Origin: Hymenobacter perfusus
GTDB taxonomy: Bacteria > Bacteroidota > Bacteroidia > Cytophagales > Hymenobacteraceae
Direction: 5' to 3'
Assembly (NCBI RefSeq): GCF_003944765.1
Contig: NZ_RWIU01000003.1
Location: 310,001-374,000, forward strand
Length of the DNA stretch: 64,000 bases
Positions 15,854 to 24,050 of the stretch are shown in pieces; the first letter of the stretch is position 1; each line of letters opens with the position of its first letter. The position numbers were made by a program, and so were the translations under genes. Under the pieces are notes generated by a model, which had not been told where the DNA came from, made no database searches, and saw only the letters and a list, made by a program, of their open reading frames with translations.

Positions 15854-16399
15854 TTACAGCGTCCGAATCACGCGGCAGGGGTTGCCCACGGCCACCACGC
15901 CGGCCGGAATGTCGCGCGTAACCACGCTGCCGGCCCCAATGGTCGTACCCGCCCCAATGGTCACGCCCGGCAGCACCAGCACGCCCGCGCCCAGCCACAC
16001 GTTGTCGCCGATGTAGATGGGCCGTGCGAATTCCCAGCCGGCAATGCGCGGCTCCACCTCCACCGGGTGGCCGGCCGTGCTCAGCACCACGTTGGGGGCC
16101 ACAAACACGTTGTCGCCGATAGTGACTGGGGCGCAGTCGAGCACCGTGAAGTTGTAGTTGGCGTAGAAATTCCGGCCCAATTGGATGTTGTAGCCATAGT
16201 CGCAACGGAAGGGGGCCTCGATGTGGGCGTCGGTTTCCCGGCCCAGTAACTCGGCCAGCACCTGCCGGTTGAGGTGCACGGGCTCCTGGTTGTAGCGGTG
16301 GCAAAGCTGCTTGGCGCGCAGGCGTTCCGCTACCAGCTCCGGGTCGTTGGCGAGGTACAGTTCGCCGGTCAGCATCTGTTGTTTCGGGGTCGGGTTCAT
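15854..16399 (-). CDS. Maltose/galactoside O-acetyltransferase family protein
   Basis: This 181-aa enzyme of the left-handed beta-helix acetyltransferase family has an N-terminal Mac domain (KQQMLTGELYLANDPEL, then RAKQLCHRYN). Hexapeptide repeats follow (IGDNVFVAPNVVL, IGDNVWLGAGVLVLPGVTIG, IGAGSVVTRDIPAGVVAVGNP). The catalytic His is probably the one in STAGHPVEVEPR. Members acetylate sugars such as maltose or galactosides using acetyl-CoA and act as trimers in the cytoplasm. Length is typical. The exact sugar cannot be told. It precedes the unknown CPCC gene with a 2-bp gap. Confidence 0.9.
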   Translation of the reverse strand: MNPTPKQQMLTGELYLANDPELVAERLRAKQLCHRYNQEPVHLNRQVLAELLGRETDAHIEAPFRCDYGYNIQLGRNFYANYNFTVLDCAPVTIGDNVFVAPNVVLSTAGHPVEVEPRIAGWEFARPIYIGDNVWLGAGVLVLPGVTIGAGTTIGAGSVVTRDIPAGVVAVGNPCRVIRTL

Positions 16400-16419
16400 G
16401 GCTAGTAGAAGTGGAATTT

Positions 16420-16465
16420 ACTTAACTGAACGTCATGCCTGATCAGGCATGACGTTCAGTTAAGT
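16420..16465. terminator. 46-bp perfect palindrome, likely terminator
   Basis: The sequence is an uninterrupted perfect palindrome centred on GATC (half: ACTTAACTGAACGTCATGCC plus TGA). It lies between the end of the YiaA/B gene and the start of the acetyltransferase gene. It carries the GTCATGC motif also seen in repeat C, so it may be a member of a repeat family that serves as terminator. Confidence 0.7.
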
Positions 16466-16495
16466 TTCCAACTGCTCTTTTACGTAAGTAGTCAG

Positions 16496-16918
16496 CTAGT
16501 TATGAAACGTCGATTCCGGCTCCGGGGTGGCGGTGGTTTTAGCGTCACGGGTGTTTTTCTGCACGGCAATGGCACCGAACAGGCTCAGCAGAAATGCCAT
16601 GGCGTAGAAGCCTTTTTCACTCAGCAGCAGCGTGGCGTTCCATAGGCCCACCGTCAGCAGGGCAATGGCCAGAATCGTGGAAAACCAGCTCAGGCCGTAG
16701 TAAATGCCCGTCACGGGAATGCCTTCCAGCTGGTCGCGCACCGATTTTTGCAGCGAGATGCCCGAAAACAGCCCGTACATCAGCACCGTGAAGTAGTAGC
16801 CTTTCTCGTTGAGGGCAATCTGGGCGTTCCAGAGGCCGATGATAAAGGCGGCCATACCGGCCAGCAAGGCAAACCAGGAAGCGGCAATAAAGGCATTGGA
16901 GGGTTTGGCGGTGTTCAT
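16496..16918 (-). CDS. YiaA/YiaB-type inner membrane protein
   Basis: This 140-aa protein is built from two copies of the yiaA/B two-helix domain: [21 protein letters not shown] with [20 protein letters not shown], and [17 protein letters not shown] with [20 protein letters not shown]. That makes four membrane helices, with the repeated motif GLWNA near the end of helices one and three. The function of the family is unknown. The start at 16918 ([10 protein letters not shown]) was chosen; the longer frame adds a Cys/Arg-rich stretch. A TATGTTTG box lies 58 bp upstream. Confidence 0.88.
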   Translation of the reverse strand: MNTAKPSNAFIAASWFALLAGMAAFIIGLWNAQIALNEKGYYFTVLMYGLFSGISLQKSVRDQLEGIPVTGIYYGLSWFSTILAIALLTVGLWNATLLLSEKGFYAMAFLLSLFGAIAVQKNTRDAKTTATPEPESTFHN

Positions 16919-16975
16919 GGGGCAGAAAAAGACAGCAGTGAAAAAACAACCTGGACGTTTCCTCGTCCGACAGCT

Positions 16976-16983
16976 CAAACATA
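16976..16983 (-). promoter_or_regulatory. Putative -7 promoter box for the YiaA/B gene
   Basis: TATGTTTG on the minus strand fits TAnnTTTG and would give a leader of about 50 nt. No clear -33 element. The rest of 16984-17213 is an AT-richer gap in which I see no gene. Confidence 0.5.
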
Positions 16984-17213
16984 GCGGTCAATTGATACTA
17001 CTCCGTACACCACCATCTTCTGCATTCAGACTTTTAACGAGCGGTCCAGTAAAGAAAACGGGTAAATGATTTGCGTTAGCTGAATTGATTGAAGGTGGTT
17101 TTTTAACGGGAATAAAGCGGTTTTATGCCAGATCAACTAATCGTTATTGCCTTGTGTGGTACGTCAGTATCAGACATTTCAACAGGCTCAAAAAAGCTGT
17201 GGACTGCCCCGAT

Positions 17214-17255
17214 AACAGCTGCGGGCTGCCTCATCTGAAGCAGCCCGCAGCTGTT
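17214..17255 (-). terminator. Hairpin downstream of rluF
   Basis: A perfect 16-bp stem (AACAGCTGCGGGCTGC and its inverse) with a 10-nt loop, 56 bp after the rluF stop. It has no T run, so termination is inferred from position and stem strength. Confidence 0.6.
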
Positions 17256-17310
17256 AGGAACCAGAAAGTAACGGGTCTGCCTGAACCGTGAGGTTCAGCA
17301 GGCCACCGTT

Positions 17311-18438
17311 TTAGCGCTTGCCGGGCCGGCTGGCCCCACGGGAGCCGCGGGTGCTGGTTTTGTTGCCTTTGGGCGGCGCGGCCGGCGCTTTGCCGGGGCC
17401 GGTGCTACGCGAACGAGGACCAGCCGGGCGGCTGGCTTTCCCTAAACCGGGCCCGTCGGGGCGAACCATGGCGCCGGCATCCCGGCCGGGGCCGGTGGGC
17501 CACTGCGGAGTTTCCGGGGCGGCAGGCGCCGTTTTGGCGGCGGCCTTACCGGCGCGGGCGGCGGCCACTTTTTTGCGCGTGGGCTTCTCTACCCAAGCGC
17601 CGGCGGGGCGGCTCTGGTCGGGGCCGGCCTCAGGGGCACGCGACGGGCCCTGGCGGGCGGGCCGGTCGGTCCAGAAGGCGGCGGTGGAGGGACGCTTGCG
17701 ACGACGCGAACCGGAGCCGTCGTCGGTGCCGCTGGAGTCTTTGATCATCTCAAACAGCACCTTCAGCTCCTTTTCGCGCAGCTCCCGCCACTCGCCCACG
17801 CCCAAGCCTTTCACGTTGATGTTCATTACCCGGATGCGCTCCAGCTGCACTACCTCGTAGCCGAAATACTCGCACATGCGGCGAATCTGGCGGTTGAGGC
17901 CCTGCACCAGCGTGATGCGGAAGATGTAGGGCGTTTCCTTCGACACCTTGCAGGGCTTGGTCATCACGCCGCCCAGCGGTACGCCGTTGGCCATCGACTC
18001 AATGAACTGCTCGTTGATGGGCTTATCGAGCATCACGATGTACTCCTTCTCGTGCTGGTTGCCGGCACGCAGAATCTTGTTGACGATGTCGCCGTTGCTG
18101 GTCAGCAGAATCAGGCCCTGCGACTCCTTATCCAGGCGGCCGATGGGGAAGATGCGCACCGAGTGCTTGATGGCCCGCACAATGTTGTCCTTGATGCTGG
18201 TATCGGTGGTGGCAATGATGCCGGGGGGCTTGTTGTAGGCAATGTACACGGCATCTTCCTCGGCCCGGGGCTCAATAAGGTTGCCATTCACCACCACCCG
18301 GTCCTTGCGCGTCACTTGGTCGCCGATGTTGCCTCGCTTGCCGTTCACGAACACGTTGCCCTGCTCGATGTGGCGGTCGGCTTCCCGGCGGGAGCAGATG
18401 CCACTTTCGCTGATGTATTTATTGAGTCGGGTTGCCAT
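17311..18438 (-). CDS. rluF: 23S rRNA pseudouridine synthase RluF-like with long disordered tail
   Basis: This 375-aa protein has an N-terminal S4 RNA-binding domain (residues 1-48, [19 protein letters not shown]) and a RsuA/RluB-family pseudouridine synthase domain with catalytic Asp103 in [31 protein letters not shown] is typical of the RluF branch, which modifies U2604 of 23S rRNA in E. coli. From about residue 245 to the end there is a basic tail rich in Arg, Pro, Ala, Gly and Ser with repeated RPAGP/PGK pieces, likely disordered and RNA-binding; this is longer than in E. coli RluF. The start at 18438 begins the S4 domain. The leader holds two hairpins and a perfect -7 box. Confidence 0.88.
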   Translation of the reverse strand: MATRLNKYISESGICSRREADRHIEQGNVFVNGKRGNIGDQVTRKDRVVVNGNLIEPRAEEDAVYIAYNKPPGIIATTDTSIKDNIVRAIKHSVRIFPIGRLDKESQGLILLTSNGDIVNKILRAGNQHEKEYIVMLDKPINEQFIESMANGVPLGGVMTKPCKVSKETPYIFRITLVQGLNRQIRRMCEYFGYEVVQLERIRVMNINVKGLGVGEWRELREKELKVLFEMIKDSSGTDDGSGSRRRKRPSTAAFWTDRPARQGPSRAPEAGPDQSRPAGAWVEKPTRKKVAAARAGKAAAKTAPAAPETPQWPTGPGRDAGAMVRPDGPGLGKASRPAGPRSRSTGPGKAPAAPPKGNKTSTRGSRGASRPGKR

Positions 18439-18461
18439 GAGGTGCTGCTTAATGCTTAGTG

Positions 18462-18540
18462 CCAGGTGCCGAAGCACCTGGGCAAACGGGTAAAAAAACG
18501 GGCTGCCGGCCCCCTGGAGGGTCGGCAGCCTGCAAAGATA
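18462..18540 (-). promoter_or_regulatory. rluF promoter box and leader hairpins
   Basis: TATCTTTG (18533-18540, minus strand) is a perfect -7 box. Just downstream are GGCTGCCG/CGGCAGCC (18501-18530) and CCAGGTGC-loop-GCACCTGG (18462-18481, 4-nt loop). The second hairpin lies 24 nt before the ATG and could affect translation. Confidence 0.5.
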
Positions 18541-18579
18541 CGGCATAAGCGGCGGCCGGCCGTGCGCCCGGTCCGGGGT

Positions 18580-18918
18580 TTAGGCAAAAAACGCAAACAG
18601 CGCCGTTTCCAGCGCGGCGGGCAGCACGGGCGGCATAACGGTACGCAGCGTCAGGGCCGGGGCGCCGTCAGTGGGTGTAAAGCTGCCTCCGGCCGGCGTA
18701 AACCGCAGCTGGCCCTGGCTGAATTCGCGCAGGTGCTCCCCGTCCTCCGTGCTCATTGATTCAAAATCCAACTGGCTGAGCTGGCCGCTGGCGTTATCGA
18801 CATACAGCCAGAAATACAGGTGGCCGGGGTTGGTGCTTTGGATATCGAGGCGCTTGATTTCAAAGATGGTGGCCGTATCGGCTTCAAACAGGAACAGAGG
18901 GCGGTAGGGGAAGGTCAT
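18580..18918 (-). CDS. Unknown 112-aa protein
   Basis: This protein begins MTFPYRPLFLFEADTATIFE and is beta-rich (IFEIKRLDIQ, LYFWLYVDN, QLRFTPAGGSF), with no signal peptide or membrane helix. I do not recognise the family. Its ATG overlaps the stop of the preceding 198-aa gene by 4 bp (ATGA), so the two are translationally coupled and may work together. The first part may be a small beta-sandwich domain. There is nothing catalytic to point to. Confidence 0.6.
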   Translation of the reverse strand: MTFPYRPLFLFEADTATIFEIKRLDIQSTNPGHLYFWLYVDNASGQLSQLDFESMSTEDGEHLREFSQGQLRFTPAGGSFTPTDGAPALTLRTVMPPVLPAALETALFAFFA

Positions 18919-19511
18919 GGCGCAAAGGTCGGCAATTCTGTGTTCCGATAGATCAGGAGGTGCGCTATGTCATCCGCTGGCAGGCATGCCTCATCGGCAA
19001 TGGAGCGTAGTCGATGCGCTACTAGCGCCAGTTCCAGTACGGCGGTGTCGTAGGCAGCTGAGAGGGGAATTTTCGGAACTGATACTTCAAGTGGAGCGGA
19101 AGGGCGAAACTCCTCGTAGTCATTCTGGCAGTTGAAGACGACGGAATCATCGGTAAAGTAAATTTCAGGATGTGGATGACCATGATAATACACCGAGCGG
19201 CCGTACTTGGCTACATTCTTCCAATAGATGATGTCCGAAAGCTCACCGCAACACTGTGGAAATAATGTGTCGTGTCCGGCGAGTCGCAAAACGTAGCCTC
19301 CAAAAAAAGTGCATTGCTCATCAAGCGTCCACTCACCATCGAAGTAGCCCTGCAAATGTATTCGAGACAGAATTTTCAACGATTCGACAGCCAAATCACT
19401 GGCTCGGTATAGAAAAGCTTCCGAGGAGAGTGGAACTACCGACGCCAATGACTTCACTAAATCTTGGTGCCGAAGATCAACTTCAATAACCGGGATTAGC
19501 TCTACTTTCAT
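18915..19511 (-). CDS. Unknown 198-aa protein coupled to the 112-aa gene
   Basis: This protein begins MKVELIPVIEVDLRHQDLVK and contains a GRSVYYHGHPHPEIYFTDDS segment in its middle, followed by VVFNCQNDYEEF. Several His, Cys and Asp residues could bind metal, but no known motif is clear. It has no signal peptide or membrane helix. Its base composition is plainly lower in GC than the flanking genes, which suggests acquisition from another source. It overlaps the next gene by 4 bp (ATGA). I chose the ATG at 19511; the longer frame adds a Cys-containing stretch of no evident kind. A polymorphic immunity-type protein is possible but unsupported. Confidence 0.6.
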   Translation of the reverse strand: MKVELIPVIEVDLRHQDLVKSLASVVPLSSEAFLYRASDLAVESLKILSRIHLQGYFDGEWTLDEQCTFFGGYVLRLAGHDTLFPQCCGELSDIIYWKNVAKYGRSVYYHGHPHPEIYFTDDSVVFNCQNDYEEFRPSAPLEVSVPKIPLSAAYDTAVLELALVAHRLRSIADEACLPADDIAHLLIYRNTELPTFAP

Positions 19512-19569
19512 ACTGTGTTCATGAGGTCCTTCGCAAGCGGACGCCAGATGCAGGGATGACAAGATCAAA

Positions 19570-20640
19570 TTACAATTCCACCGTTTTCTCGCCCCGGCCC
19601 ACACCTTTGAGCCAGGTAATGAGGCCGCGCATGTAGGTGGGCTGGTCGTCGTAGAAGCTCATGTGGGAGCCGTTGGGGCAGATGAGGGCGGTGCCGTGTT
19701 GCACCTTCTGGGCCACCATGCGCATGTGCTCGGGGTCCATAGTATCGTACCGGCCACCGATGCTGAGCACCGGTACGCGCAGCTTGGGCAGGTCGGGCAC
19801 GCGGTTCCAGTTCAGCAGCTTGCCCGACACGCCAAACTCGCTGGGCCCCTGCATGGTCACGTAGAGCGACTGGTTCATTTTGGCGAAGGAGCGGTTCACG
19901 GGCTCGGGCCACTCGGCGGGCGGGCGGCGCAGGATATGCTCGGCGTAGAAGTTGGGCAGCAGCAGCTCCATGTAGCGCGGGTTCTGAAAGTCCTTGCGCG
20001 CCTCAATGGCCCGGATTTCCTTCAGCACCTCGGGCTTAAACTGCGGGGCCAGCACCTGCTCGGCGTACCGGCCGTAGTCGGGGATGCTCATCATCATATT
20101 GCTGATGACGAGGCCCTTGAGGTGCTGCTGGTACTTGAGGGCATATTCGGCGGCCAGGATGCCGCCCCAGCTGTGGCCCAGCAGCACAAAGTTGCTGCTA
20201 TCCAGGCGCAGGGCCTGGCGCACCTGCTCCACTTCCTCCACGTAGCGGGGCAGGCTCCACATGCTGGTATCCTTGGGGTTGTCGGAGTTGCCGCAGCCGA
20301 GCTGGTCGTAGTAGATGATTTCCACGCCCTCGCGGGGCAGGAAGCTCTCCATGCACTCGAAATACTCGTGCGTGGCCCCCGGTCCGCCATTGAGCAGCAG
20401 CAGCTTCAGGCGCGGGTTGTTGCCAATACGCTTAGTCCACACGTTGAACCTACCCTTGGGTGTGCTGATGGGCACCATCTGTACGCCGCCGGTTTGCAGC
20501 TGCGTGCTGTCGGGGGCCGGAAAGTAGCTGGCGAGGCTGGGCACTTCGGTTGTTTTTGAGGAATTGGTTTCGGTGAGAGCAGGGGAGGAGCAGGAAGCCA
20601 GCGCACCAGCCAGCAGCACGTTGCGTAGGGTTTTTAGCAT
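19570..20640 (-). CDS. Proline iminopeptidase-like S33 hydrolase, lipoprotein
   Basis: This 356-aa alpha/beta hydrolase carries a lipoprotein signal ending LAGALASC (Cys17). The family motif NGGPGA (residues 84-89) forms the oxyanion hole, and the nucleophile is Ser157 in LLGHSWGGILAAEY. The acid is probably the Asp in GGRYDTMDPEHM and the catalytic His the one in CPNGSHMSFYD. Such S33 enzymes release N-terminal proline or other residues from peptides, or act on amides and esters. As a lipoprotein it should sit at the inner or outer membrane on the periplasmic side. It ends 58 bp before the start of the 198-aa gene. Confidence 0.88.
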   Translation of the reverse strand: MLKTLRNVLLAGALASCSSPALTETNSSKTTEVPSLASYFPAPDSTQLQTGGVQMVPISTPKGRFNVWTKRIGNNPRLKLLLLNGGPGATHEYFECMESFLPREGVEIIYYDQLGCGNSDNPKDTSMWSLPRYVEEVEQVRQALRLDSSNFVLLGHSWGGILAAEYALKYQQHLKGLVISNMMMSIPDYGRYAEQVLAPQFKPEVLKEIRAIEARKDFQNPRYMELLLPNFYAEHILRRPPAEWPEPVNRSFAKMNQSLYVTMQGPSEFGVSGKLLNWNRVPDLPKLRVPVLSIGGRYDTMDPEHMRMVAQKVQHGTALICPNGSHMSFYDDQPTYMRGLITWLKGVGRGEKTVEL

Positions 20641-20699
20641 AGCCGGAAAGAGTATAAGTTGAGGCGCGTCAGATGGAGACGGCTCAAGTTGCTGCGTTT

Positions 20700-20890
20700 T
20701 TCCGACAAACCCGACGAGAATCTACTCGTGGCGAATGATAGTCCATCTGCAACCTGTTCCTCTGCCCGCCACTGCAGGGCGTTGTAGTCGTCGGGGCCAT
20801 AAAACAGCGGCAGCACGTCGTAAGCCAGTTTCGGCTCGTTGCCGCTGTCGGGTCAGGAAAAGCAACATTTCGTTGCGGCTGTGGTGAGCA
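20700..20890 (-). pseudogene. Possible gene remnant between divergent genes
   Basis: On the minus strand a protein-like stretch reads LAYDVLPLFYGPDDYNALQW and continues AEEQVADGLSFATSR, with a stop codon just upstream in the same frame. A second protein-like stretch (GLRFAHHSRNEMLLFLTRQR) precedes it in another frame. Together they look like the decayed or frameshifted end of a gene. I do not recognise it, and chance cannot be excluded. The rest of 20641-20944 holds only upstream sequence of the two divergent genes. Confidence 0.25.
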
Positions 20891-20944
20891 AACCGAAGCC
20901 CGCGCTGGGCTCCGCAACTGGTAGTTTTTCCTGAACTTGCGGCT

Positions 20945-21817
20945 ATGAAGACCACTGACGTTCTGCAGGTGTATGATGCTGCCTACGCGGCCGACTATGA
21001 TAACCGTTTCTTGCTGCTACCCGATATCCAAAGCAATACCGAAGCCGACCTGACACTGTTGCGGGGACTCTTGGGACCCGACGCCCGGTGGCTGGACATC
21101 GGCTGTGGGACCGGGTACTTCCTGAGTAAATTTCCCGGGGTAGCCCGGGCAGGGTATGATTTGTCGGCGGCTATGCTGGCCCAGGCCCGTACTGCCAGCC
21201 CCGATGCCCTTTTCTTTCGGGAAGGTGACTTCCGGGACCCAGTTCCGGAATGGCGGGCGCAATGGTCGTTGGTAACGTGCATGTGGTCGGCGTATTCTTA
21301 CTGCGAAACCGTGAAGGAGGTAGAGCAGATGGTTGCCAACATGGTAGAATGGACTCGACCTGGCGGCTCTATCTTCATTCCGGTACTTGACTTGGAGGAA
21401 ATGCGCGGTACATCGGTGCTCTACCACACCGACTCCGCCGGTATCTATCCCGGCGACTTCTGGATAACCGGCATCACGTGGTCATGGGCCGAGAGCGAAA
21501 CGGGCAAAACGCATCACCACCTCATTGCTCCCCATTTGGAGCACTTTATCCGACTCCTGGCCCCGCACTTCGAACATGTGGAGGTAGTGAGTCACTCGCC
21601 GGTAACGCCCGGTGGTCCGGCACGGCGGGCCGTGCTGGCTACGGGGCGGCACGCCAAGCCTGAGGTAGCGCGGCCCGCCGTGGTTGCGTGGCCCGCGCCC
21701 GTGCCCAAGGCTTCGCTGGCTGCTACGCTTCCCTTAGCGGTGTTGCTGGAGGAAGTGGCAGCGCGCCTGAAACCGGGGCACGTATGGCGGGCTGTGCGCC
21801 ATCGGCTGGGCCGCTGA
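20945..21817 (+). CDS. Class I SAM-dependent methyltransferase
   Basis: This 290-aa protein has motif I WLDIGCGTGYFLSKF (about residues 49-63), ARAGYDLSAAMLAQAR (motif post-I) and WTRPGGSIFIPVLDLEE (motif III). The region after SYCETVKEVEQMVANM fits the methyltransferase fold. The last 60 residues are Ala/Pro/Arg-rich with no clear domain. Substrate unknown. It is convergent with a Wzt/Wzm polysaccharide exporter whose ATPase ends 28 bp away, so a role in surface-polymer methylation is conceivable but only inferred. The upstream sequence has no clear promoter box. Confidence 0.82.
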   Translation: MKTTDVLQVYDAAYAADYDNRFLLLPDIQSNTEADLTLLRGLLGPDARWLDIGCGTGYFLSKFPGVARAGYDLSAAMLAQARTASPDALFFREGDFRDPVPEWRAQWSLVTCMWSAYSYCETVKEVEQMVANMVEWTRPGGSIFIPVLDLEEMRGTSVLYHTDSAGIYPGDFWITGITWSWAESETGKTHHHLIAPHLEHFIRLLAPHFEHVEVVSHSPVTPGGPARRAVLATGRHAKPEVARPAVVAWPAPVPKASLAATLPLAVLLEEVAARLKPGHVWRAVRHRLGR

Positions 21818-21844
21818 ACTGCGGCAGGTGGCCGCTGCCCGGCG

Positions 21845-23089
21845 TCAGTTGTGCCAGTCGATGGGAAGCGTAACCAACTGCTGGATCATTGACTGGAAGC
21901 TTTTTTCGAGGCTGAGCTCCCCTTGTACAACCAGTGGCACCGGGGCGTCCTCCCAGCCCAGCAGGGCCAGGGGCTGCTGCGACTGCAACTCGAAAATGGC
22001 GACTTTCACCAAGTACTGCCCCGCCGTGAGGGGCAGGCGTGCTACCGTGCAGCTCAACTCGTGCCGGCCCGCAAGTAAGTGGCTCGGTGCTAGGTTCACG
22101 CCTCCGGTAATGCAAGTGAGGCCATCGTTGGTCCAGATGTAAAAGGCCCAGGCAACATTGGCGTGCGGTGTTTGGGCCTGGTACGTGAGCCGCACGCGCA
22201 CCGCGCCGTCGGTGATGATGGTGGGAGCCGTTACGCTCTCAAAGACCAGATTTTCAATAATCAGGGGAGCACTGCCTCCCGACTGAGCGCTTCGCTCCGC
22301 CAGCTGTTGCTGTTGCAGGGCGTAATACCGGTCGAGAGTTTCCAGGCCAGTGCCCGCAAACGTCAGGCGTCCTTTTTCCAAAAGCACACCCCGCTGGCAT
22401 ACCGCCTGCACATGGTAGGGGTTATGCGAGACGAGTACCACCGAGCCGCCGGTTGCCAGGTAAGCCAGCATATGATTCACGCACTTGCGCTGGAATTCCA
22501 TGTCGCCGACGGCCAATACCTCGTCCACCAGCAGAATATCGGGCCGCAGGTGCACGGCCACGGCGTAGGCTAGGCGCGCTACCATGCCTGAGCTGTAGAA
22601 CTGCACGGGCATGTCGAGGGCGGTGCCCAGGCCGGCAAATTCTTCGATCTGGGCAAACAGCGGCAGCACCTGCGCCCGGGAGAACCCCAGCAGGGCAGCC
22701 CGGATAAACACGTTTTCACGGCCGCTGAGTACGGGGTCAAGCCCCACGCCCAACTCGATGAGCGCCCCTACCTGGCCACGAATGTGAATACTGCCGCCAT
22801 CGGGCTTAATCAGGCCGTTGAGCAGCTTGAGCAGAGTGCTCTTGCCGGCTCCGTTGGCGCCTACAATAGCCAGCGCCTCGCCCCGGCGCAGCTGAAAGGA
22901 CATGTCCTGCACCCCCCAGAACTCGTGCGCCCGCAGCCGCGCGGTGCGTGTCCGATACCGGGGCCAGGCTTCGGCCAGGATGTCGCGCAAGGCGTACCAC
23001 ATGGAGAGGCGAAGCCGGGTGCAAAACTTTTTGGAGAGGTGGCGTACCTCCAGCAGGGGAGAATCGGGGGCTGGGCTAACGGGATGCAA
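21845..23089 (-). CDS. Polysaccharide ABC exporter ATPase (Wzt-like)
   Basis: This 414-aa ATPase has Walker A GANGAGKST (about residues 77-85), the Wzt/TagH-type signature YSSGMVARLAYAVA in place of LSGGQ, Walker B ILLVDEVLAVGD and the switch His in VLVSHNPYH. After about residue 255 a beta-sandwich C-terminal domain follows (VRVRLTYQAQ, then FYIWTNDGLTCITG). In Wzt proteins this domain binds the modified end of the O-antigen chain. With the permease next door it should export O-antigen or a similar glycan across the inner membrane. It starts 38 bp after the permease stop; both are on the same strand. Confidence 0.92.
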   Translation of the reverse strand: MHPVSPAPDSPLLEVRHLSKKFCTRLRLSMWYALRDILAEAWPRYRTRTARLRAHEFWGVQDMSFQLRRGEALAIVGANGAGKSTLLKLLNGLIKPDGGSIHIRGQVGALIELGVGLDPVLSGRENVFIRAALLGFSRAQVLPLFAQIEEFAGLGTALDMPVQFYSSGMVARLAYAVAVHLRPDILLVDEVLAVGDMEFQRKCVNHMLAYLATGGSVVLVSHNPYHVQAVCQRGVLLEKGRLTFAGTGLETLDRYYALQQQQLAERSAQSGGSAPLIIENLVFESVTAPTIITDGAVRVRLTYQAQTPHANVAWAFYIWTNDGLTCITGGVNLAPSHLLAGRHELSCTVARLPLTAGQYLVKVAIFELQSQQPLALLGWEDAPVPLVVQGELSLEKSFQSMIQQLVTLPIDWHN

Positions 23090-23127
23090 GGGGCAGGATA
23101 AACGAAGGAAAGTAAGCAGCCTGGGCT

Positions 23128-23970
23128 TTAGAGGCGGGCTATCAGGTGCGGTTGGGCGAGGCGGTAGGCCAGCCAGCCCAGGAGCACGCCGGCTCCGGCC
23201 AAACCTATCACTGGCCAGAAGCTGGGCGTGGGTTCAACCTGGCCGGTCAGCAGCCAGTTGCGGGTAGTAGTCAGCAAAGGCGTCACCGGATTCAGACTGA
23301 GCACAGACGCATAGCGTGTAGGCACTACGTACACGACCGGTGTCACCAGAAACCACATGTTAATTATCAGGCCCAGGGCGTTGGCCACGTCGCTGTACAA
23401 CAGCCCGAGCAGGGCAATAATCCAACCCAGGCCCAGGCCCAGTCCCAGCAGGCCCGCCAGGCCCAGCGGTACCCACAGCAGCGTCATATGCCAGTCGATG
23501 TTGTACCACCACATGACGGACCCCAGCACTAGCAGCCGTACCAGCAGGTTGAACACTACCACCCCCATGCCCGCCGCCACAAACGCCTCGTGCGGTACCC
23601 GCACCTTAGCCAGGGTAGCGCGCACGGCGGTGAGCTGTTGCAGTGGGCTGTTGAGCATTTCCACAAACCCCTGCCAGAGGAAGATGCCCGTCAGGACAAA
23701 CAGGGGCAAGGGAACCGGGGGCTGCTTGCCCTGGAGCAGGTTAGCTTTGCTCAACAACGTCCAGGTCAGGGCCAGAAACAGGGGCGGGGCCAGCAGCCAG
23801 AGGTAGCCCAACACACTTTGCCGGTACTGCACCCGCAGGTTGCGCACGAATAATTGGCGGCCAACCCGCAGTACTGCCCTCACGTCGTCACCGACGCCCT
23901 GCCCGAAAGCACGCGGATCAGCCAGCGGTGATGATGAATTGTAGATTATTTCCCTCATTTTTGTTCGCAA
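23128..23970 (-). CDS. Polysaccharide ABC exporter permease (Wzm-like)
   Basis: This 280-aa ABC-2 type permease has the N-terminal amphipathic segment (LFVRNLRVQYRQSVLGYLW) and six predicted membrane helices, including FLALTWTLLSKANLL, VVVFNLLVRLLVLGSVMWW and GLALLGLL-like segments. It ends VLLGWLAYRLAQPHLIARL, typical of Wzm/KpsM. It forms the membrane channel that works with the ATPase downstream. A second ATG at 23958 is an equally good start. No glycosyltransferases are adjacent, so the exported polymer may be made elsewhere in the genome. Confidence 0.9.
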   Translation of the reverse strand: MRTKMREIIYNSSSPLADPRAFGQGVGDDVRAVLRVGRQLFVRNLRVQYRQSVLGYLWLLAPPLFLALTWTLLSKANLLQGKQPPVPLPLFVLTGIFLWQGFVEMLNSPLQQLTAVRATLAKVRVPHEAFVAAGMGVVVFNLLVRLLVLGSVMWWYNIDWHMTLLWVPLGLAGLLGLGLGLGWIIALLGLLYSDVANALGLIINMWFLVTPVVYVVPTRYASVLSLNPVTPLLTTTRNWLLTGQVEPTPSFWPVIGLAGAGVLLGWLAYRLAQPHLIARL

Positions 23971-24050
23971 AATACAAGTCTTCCTTCACAGTCGAGGCTG
24001 TTTCCTAAGCCATATCGACTGGGGATGCAGGGTTTCGGCCCTATTTTCAG

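Noticed and set aside
15114..16304. Single 396-codon frame covering the CPCC gene and part of the acetyltransferase gene
   Set aside because: The acetyltransferase frame is clearly right over 15854-16399, so the upstream part is out-of-frame shadow; the CPCC gene starts at 15851.
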